64,000 nucleotides of DNA from Imperialibacter sp963977595. GTDB lineage: Bacteria > Bacteroidota > Bacteroidia > Cytophagales > Cyclobacteriaceae. The notes beneath the pieces were generated by a model. It saw only the letters and a program-made list of their open reading frames with translations, made no database searches and was not told the origin of the DNA. The stretch covers positions 4,092,001-4,156,000 of the forward strand of contig NZ_CP180355.1 in NCBI RefSeq assembly GCF_048007035.1, read 5' to 3'. Below are positions 61,220-64,000 of the stretch, one piece after another. The translations under genes were made by a program, and so were the position numbers. How positions within the stretch are numbered: the first letter of the stretch is position 1; every line of letters begins with the position of its first letter.

Positions 61220-62260
61220 CTACTTATTACTCTTTTCCAAATCAAGTAGGAACTTCTTTCGCCATATGCCGCCGCCGTAGCCAGTGAGGGCACCGTCTTT
61301 GGCCACCACCCGGTGGCAGGGGATGATGATCGATATTCTGTTCATGCCATTGGTCCTGCCTACGGCCCGTACAGCTTCTGGCCTGCCCAGCTTTGCTGCC
61401 TGCTCTCCGTAGGTGGCTGTGGTGCCATAGGGAATGCTCATCAGATGCTTCCACACACTTTTTTGAAAGGCCGACCCAGGAAATGATAGCGGAATGGTAA
61501 AATCCTGTAGTTTTCCGTCGAAATAGTCGGCGATCTCACGCTCAAGCAGCTCGAAGTGAGGGTTGCTTCCCTGTACAATGGTAGCGTTGAAATGTCGGGC
61601 AAGGGCTATAAGTTCGGTTTCCAGCATTTTCCGGTCGCTGAATTCCAGTAGGCAAATGCCCTCAGTGACAGCGCATACGATCATGGTGCCTAGTCGGGTT
61701 TCTACTCTTTTCAGGTCAATTACCCGTTTCGCTTTGCTATTTTTTGGGGCCACACCGAAGATATTTTTGAATGACTCTCCAAATCCGCTTAGCGACTCAA
61801 AGCCGGCATCAAAAGCTGCCCCGGTAATACCATCTCCCTGCTGTATTTTTTTAAAAGCCGTATTAATTCGAAACATTCGCTGATATGCATGAAAAGTGAT
61901 GCCATGGTTTTTCAAGAACCAGCGCCTGACAGTATGGGGCTCCAGCCCACGCTCTAGCAAGTCGCCATCTTTGAGCCGTCTGCCCGGGTTGGCTTCCAGC
62001 TCTTCTATCAGGGCGTTCATTTCAATGGGCATTTCGTTGAGGTGGTGCAGAGGCTTGCATACTTTGCATGGACGGTAGCCCCGGTGCAAACATTCTTTTG
62101 ACGTGCTAAAGAATTCTACATTGTCCGATTTGGGTTTTCGTGCCGTGCAGGAGGGACGGCAAAAGATGCCGGTGGTTTTTACTGCCGTAAAGAAGATACC
62201 CTCAAAAGAGGTGTCTTTATCCAGAATGGCCTGGTACATGATTTTTCTACTGAGCTTCAT
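61220..62260 (-). CDS. ada: Ada: bifunctional DNA repair methyltransferase and regulator
   Basis: 346 residues. N-terminal zinc site with Cys34, Cys38, Cys65 and Cys68 (FCRPSC and CKVC), which removes methyl groups from phosphotriesters and activates the regulator; an AraC-type HTH (~80-160: HTVRRWFLKNHGITFHAYQ, FDAGFESLSGFGESFKNIFG, given in part); and a C-terminal MGMT domain with the active-site Cys315 in IPCHRV. The domain order and length match E. coli Ada (354). It likely activates its own gene after alkylation damage. No alkB or other DNA repair gene is adjacent. Confidence 0.95.
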   Translation of the reverse strand: MKLSRKIMYQAILDKDTSFEGIFFTAVKTTGIFCRPSCTARKPKSDNVEFFSTSKECLHRGYRPCKVCKPLHHLNEMPIEMNALIEELEANPGRRLKDGDLLERGLEPHTVRRWFLKNHGITFHAYQRMFRINTAFKKIQQGDGITGAAFDAGFESLSGFGESFKNIFGVAPKNSKAKRVIDLKRVETRLGTMIVCAVTEGICLLEFSDRKMLETELIALARHFNATIVQGSNPHFELLEREIADYFDGKLQDFTIPLSFPGSAFQKSVWKHLMSIPYGTTATYGEQAAKLGRPEAVRAVGRTNGMNRISIIIPCHRVVAKDGALTGYGGGIWRKKFLLDLEKSNK

Positions 62261-62338
62261 TGTTTGAATTTATCCAGGGCAGCGAACAAAAAAGAAGATT
62301 ATGGGAGTAATGTACAAATTCGCAATCGCTTGCCAAGC

Positions 62339-62872
62339 TTAGTTTATAGAACCAGTCTTTTGTCTGTTTTTATGGGGCAATTGCATTGATACATTCAGCA
62401 TGATTCTGGTATTCAAGCTGAACGCCTGACCGGAGTAGGCCATGCCAACGCATACCGGAAAACCAATATTGATGTTGCCTATCTGCTGGCTGGCTGTGAA
62501 ACATACTCCACTCGTTTCGATCCAGAGGGGTACACTCTCGGCCGATGCGGCTGGAATGTGAGTGACTTCGCCAAAACAGCTTGTGGTGATAGCTGTGGCG
62601 TTGTCAAGCTGGCGTTTGCTTACAATACCACCAAAAAAGGTATAGTAGCCGACTACGTTGCTACTGTTGATGAAAGAGGCTAGTTCCAAAAATACCGGCC
62701 CTTTGCTGAGGCCCATGCCAGCCGAAACTAGTGGGGTGTACGACCATTGAGTGGACTTGAAATTGTAGTTAACGAGCTGGGGGGTGCGGGCAAAAAAGTT
62801 GGCGGTCAGCCGCTGGGCGCTACCAGTATGGGCGAGGAAGATCAGGAGGCTTGAAAAGAAGATGGTTTTCAT
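62339..62872 (-). CDS. Secreted hypothetical protein
   Basis: 177 residues with a signal peptide (ends near GSAQ19). The mature part alternates hydrophobic strands (SYTPLVSAGMGLSKGPVFLE, GNINIGFPVCVGMAYSGQ), like a small outer-membrane barrel, with conserved-looking glycine-rich turns. I do not recognise a family. 79 bp downstream of ada, same direction. Confidence 0.6.
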   Translation of the reverse strand: MKTIFFSSLLIFLAHTGSAQRLTANFFARTPQLVNYNFKSTQWSYTPLVSAGMGLSKGPVFLELASFINSSNVVGYYTFFGGIVSKRQLDNATAITTSCFGEVTHIPAASAESVPLWIETSGVCFTASQQIGNINIGFPVCVGMAYSGQAFSLNTRIMLNVSMQLPHKNRQKTGSIN

Positions 62873-63274
62873 GTTTCTGTTGTTTTTTGTACAAAGAACA
62901 TGCGCTCACCGTAGCCTGGCAACCGAAAAATTGACAGGTATTTTTTATTGCAAGCCAAGCCATGTGATGGTCGGAGATAGCAGCCTGGTTATCAGCCAGG
63001 GACTTGATTAGGTACTTTTGGGGAAACTGTTAATGCTACCGGGAAGAAGGTTGCGGCTTTAGTCAGAGATACCTGCCTGCGCAGGTATGACGGTGTATCC
63101 GACCGAAGTGCTAGCATCAATGGTTATTTATCCTGTAGTATTTGTGGTGAGGCTGTGAAAAGGGCAGCGACGTTTTTTGTCGTACCAAACTCAGCAGGGG
63201 CGTGATGCCTGGCTACCAGCCGGGGTCTCAATCAGGCATTTCTGGAGTGGGCTCTCAAGGTGTATTGAAATATT
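62873..63274. other. 402-bp intergenic region with REP-like palindromes
   Basis: No gene. A perfect dyad ATACCTGC-CTGC-GCAGGTAT lies at 63069-63088, resembling a CTGCGCAGG repeat I recall from many genomes. A second REP-like repeat is at 63194-63250. Confidence 0.6.
63194..63250. repeat. REP-like repeat copy B
   Basis: GCAGGGGCGTGATGCCTGG, GGCT-ACC-AGCC hairpin, then ATCAGGCATT. ATGCCTG pairs with CAGGCAT at a distance, so it can fold as a hairpin. Same layout as copy A at 61064. Confidence 0.5.
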
Positions 63275-63880
63275 CTAGCCAATCCCCAAACCCAGCTGCA
63301 CAATAGGTTTCGCTGCTTTGTGGTGTTCTTCGTCGAGCTCGTCTACAATTTCAATGTCGGCAATTCGGTGGATTTTGGTTTCCTCACCCAGCAGGCAGGT
63401 CACCAGGTGGTTGACAGCAGCATAAAGGGTATTGTCGTCGAGATGTGGGCAGTTGCCTGCCTCTATGAGCAGGGTGTGCTGCCTGCCACTCGCCGGTATC
63501 AGCACATAGTGCCAGGGATTGGCATCCACAGCCTGCTGGTTCATTTCCTCGTCATACACTGTGAAGGCAAAGTCTTGCTTCTTTGGTTGGTGTGCTGGGT
63601 AAAACTCCCAGTCGGCGAGCTCGGGTGCCTGCTCCACAATGGCTTTGGTTTGCTCCAGTAGCTCGGGGTCGCCATTGGGCGAAATGGTCAGGCTCCAGGG
63701 ACGGTGCATGCCTTTCTCGATGTCCCATGTGAAGGTGCCAATGGCCAGGATGTGTTGGTCAAGAGAGCTGACGACATATTCCCGATCGGGGTGGGAGGGG
63801 TCGAGCAGCACAGTGCGGATTCGGCCAAGGTTGTCTTCAAACCAGGACCAGAAAGCGAAGATGTTGTTATTGGAGGACAT
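63275..63880 (-). CDS. Conserved hypothetical protein
   Basis: 201 residues, no signal or membrane segment. It starts MSSNNNIFAFWSWFEDNL and contains many acidic residues; YYVVSSLD-type beta strands early and a helical middle (ELLEQTKAIVEQAPELADW), ending in ETKIHRIADIEIVDELDEE. I recall similar proteins as conserved hypotheticals but no function. It is the last gene of the window. Confidence 0.65.
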   Translation of the reverse strand: MSSNNNIFAFWSWFEDNLGRIRTVLLDPSHPDREYVVSSLDQHILAIGTFTWDIEKGMHRPWSLTISPNGDPELLEQTKAIVEQAPELADWEFYPAHQPKKQDFAFTVYDEEMNQQAVDANPWHYVLIPASGRQHTLLIEAGNCPHLDDNTLYAAVNHLVTCLLGEETKIHRIADIEIVDELDEEHHKAAKPIVQLGLGIG

Positions 63881-64000
63881 GGGCGAAGGGTTGCAGATCT
63901 GAGTATTTGAAGAATTGAGGATGCGAAAGTACGGATTTGGAGGTTACGGATTGAAGGTATTTGAAATTTCTGATTAGAAATCCCTTTAAGCCTTTCGGGC

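Noticed and set aside
1..64000. tRNA or rRNA genes
   Set aside because: None recognised by eye; a covariance search would be needed to exclude them fully.

Overview
The window reads as chromosome of a Bacteroidota bacterium, probably of the order Cytophagales. The grounds are a SusC/SusD pair, a secreted protein with a gliding/type IX secretion (T9SS) C-terminal domain, many small outer-membrane beta-barrels, ribosomal protein THX, an IPExxxVDY-family gene in front of pyruvate kinase, the acpP-fabF-rnc order, and weak Shine-Dalgarno signals. Genus is not determinable from sequence reading alone.

Layout. 1-9.1 kb: a partial conserved gene, PepSY membrane protein, THX, a barrel protein, a TPR sensor histidine kinase followed 6 bp later by a lipoprotein alkaline phosphatase, a T9SS cargo protein, a Tat-type class V aminotransferase, and a secreted protein preceded by an unexplained terminator hairpin. 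9.2-33.6 kb: the standout region, six paralogous 'permease prefix domain' FtsX/MacB-like permeases arranged with PadR-family regulators (four intact, one broken by an IS3-family element of IS407 type), with no ATPase gene anywhere in the window. Small cargo modules sit between the cassettes: Uma2-like protein, secreted GATase-like protein, HigBA toxin-antitoxin, coiled-coil protein, beta-helix protein, and a REP-associated transposase flanked by matching palindromes. Each PadR gene has its own dyad or direct repeat just upstream.

33.7-42.5 kb: an orphan SusD-like lipoprotein, a NarL-type response regulator, then a SusC-SusD-lipoprotein uptake operon. 42.5-53.3 kb: DUF6265-like protein, AraC regulator, nitroreductase, stand-alone receiver protein, an overlapping pair of outer-membrane barrel genes (one with a helix-hairpin-helix head), MORN-like repeat protein, BamA/TamA-like protein, YidD, cytoplasmic GH13 enzyme, GxxExxY protein and a non-coding tandem repeat. 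53.4-64 kb: housekeeping genes (glutamine-dependent NAD synthetase, rnc, fabF, acpP, pyk), then a DinB-like secreted protein, Ada, and hypotheticals, with several REP-like palindromes between them.

Working model: the 24-kb permease array is a family of separately regulated envelope-stress or efflux modules, each PadR controlling its own permease. The substrate, inducing signal and ATPase partner cannot be read from the sequence.
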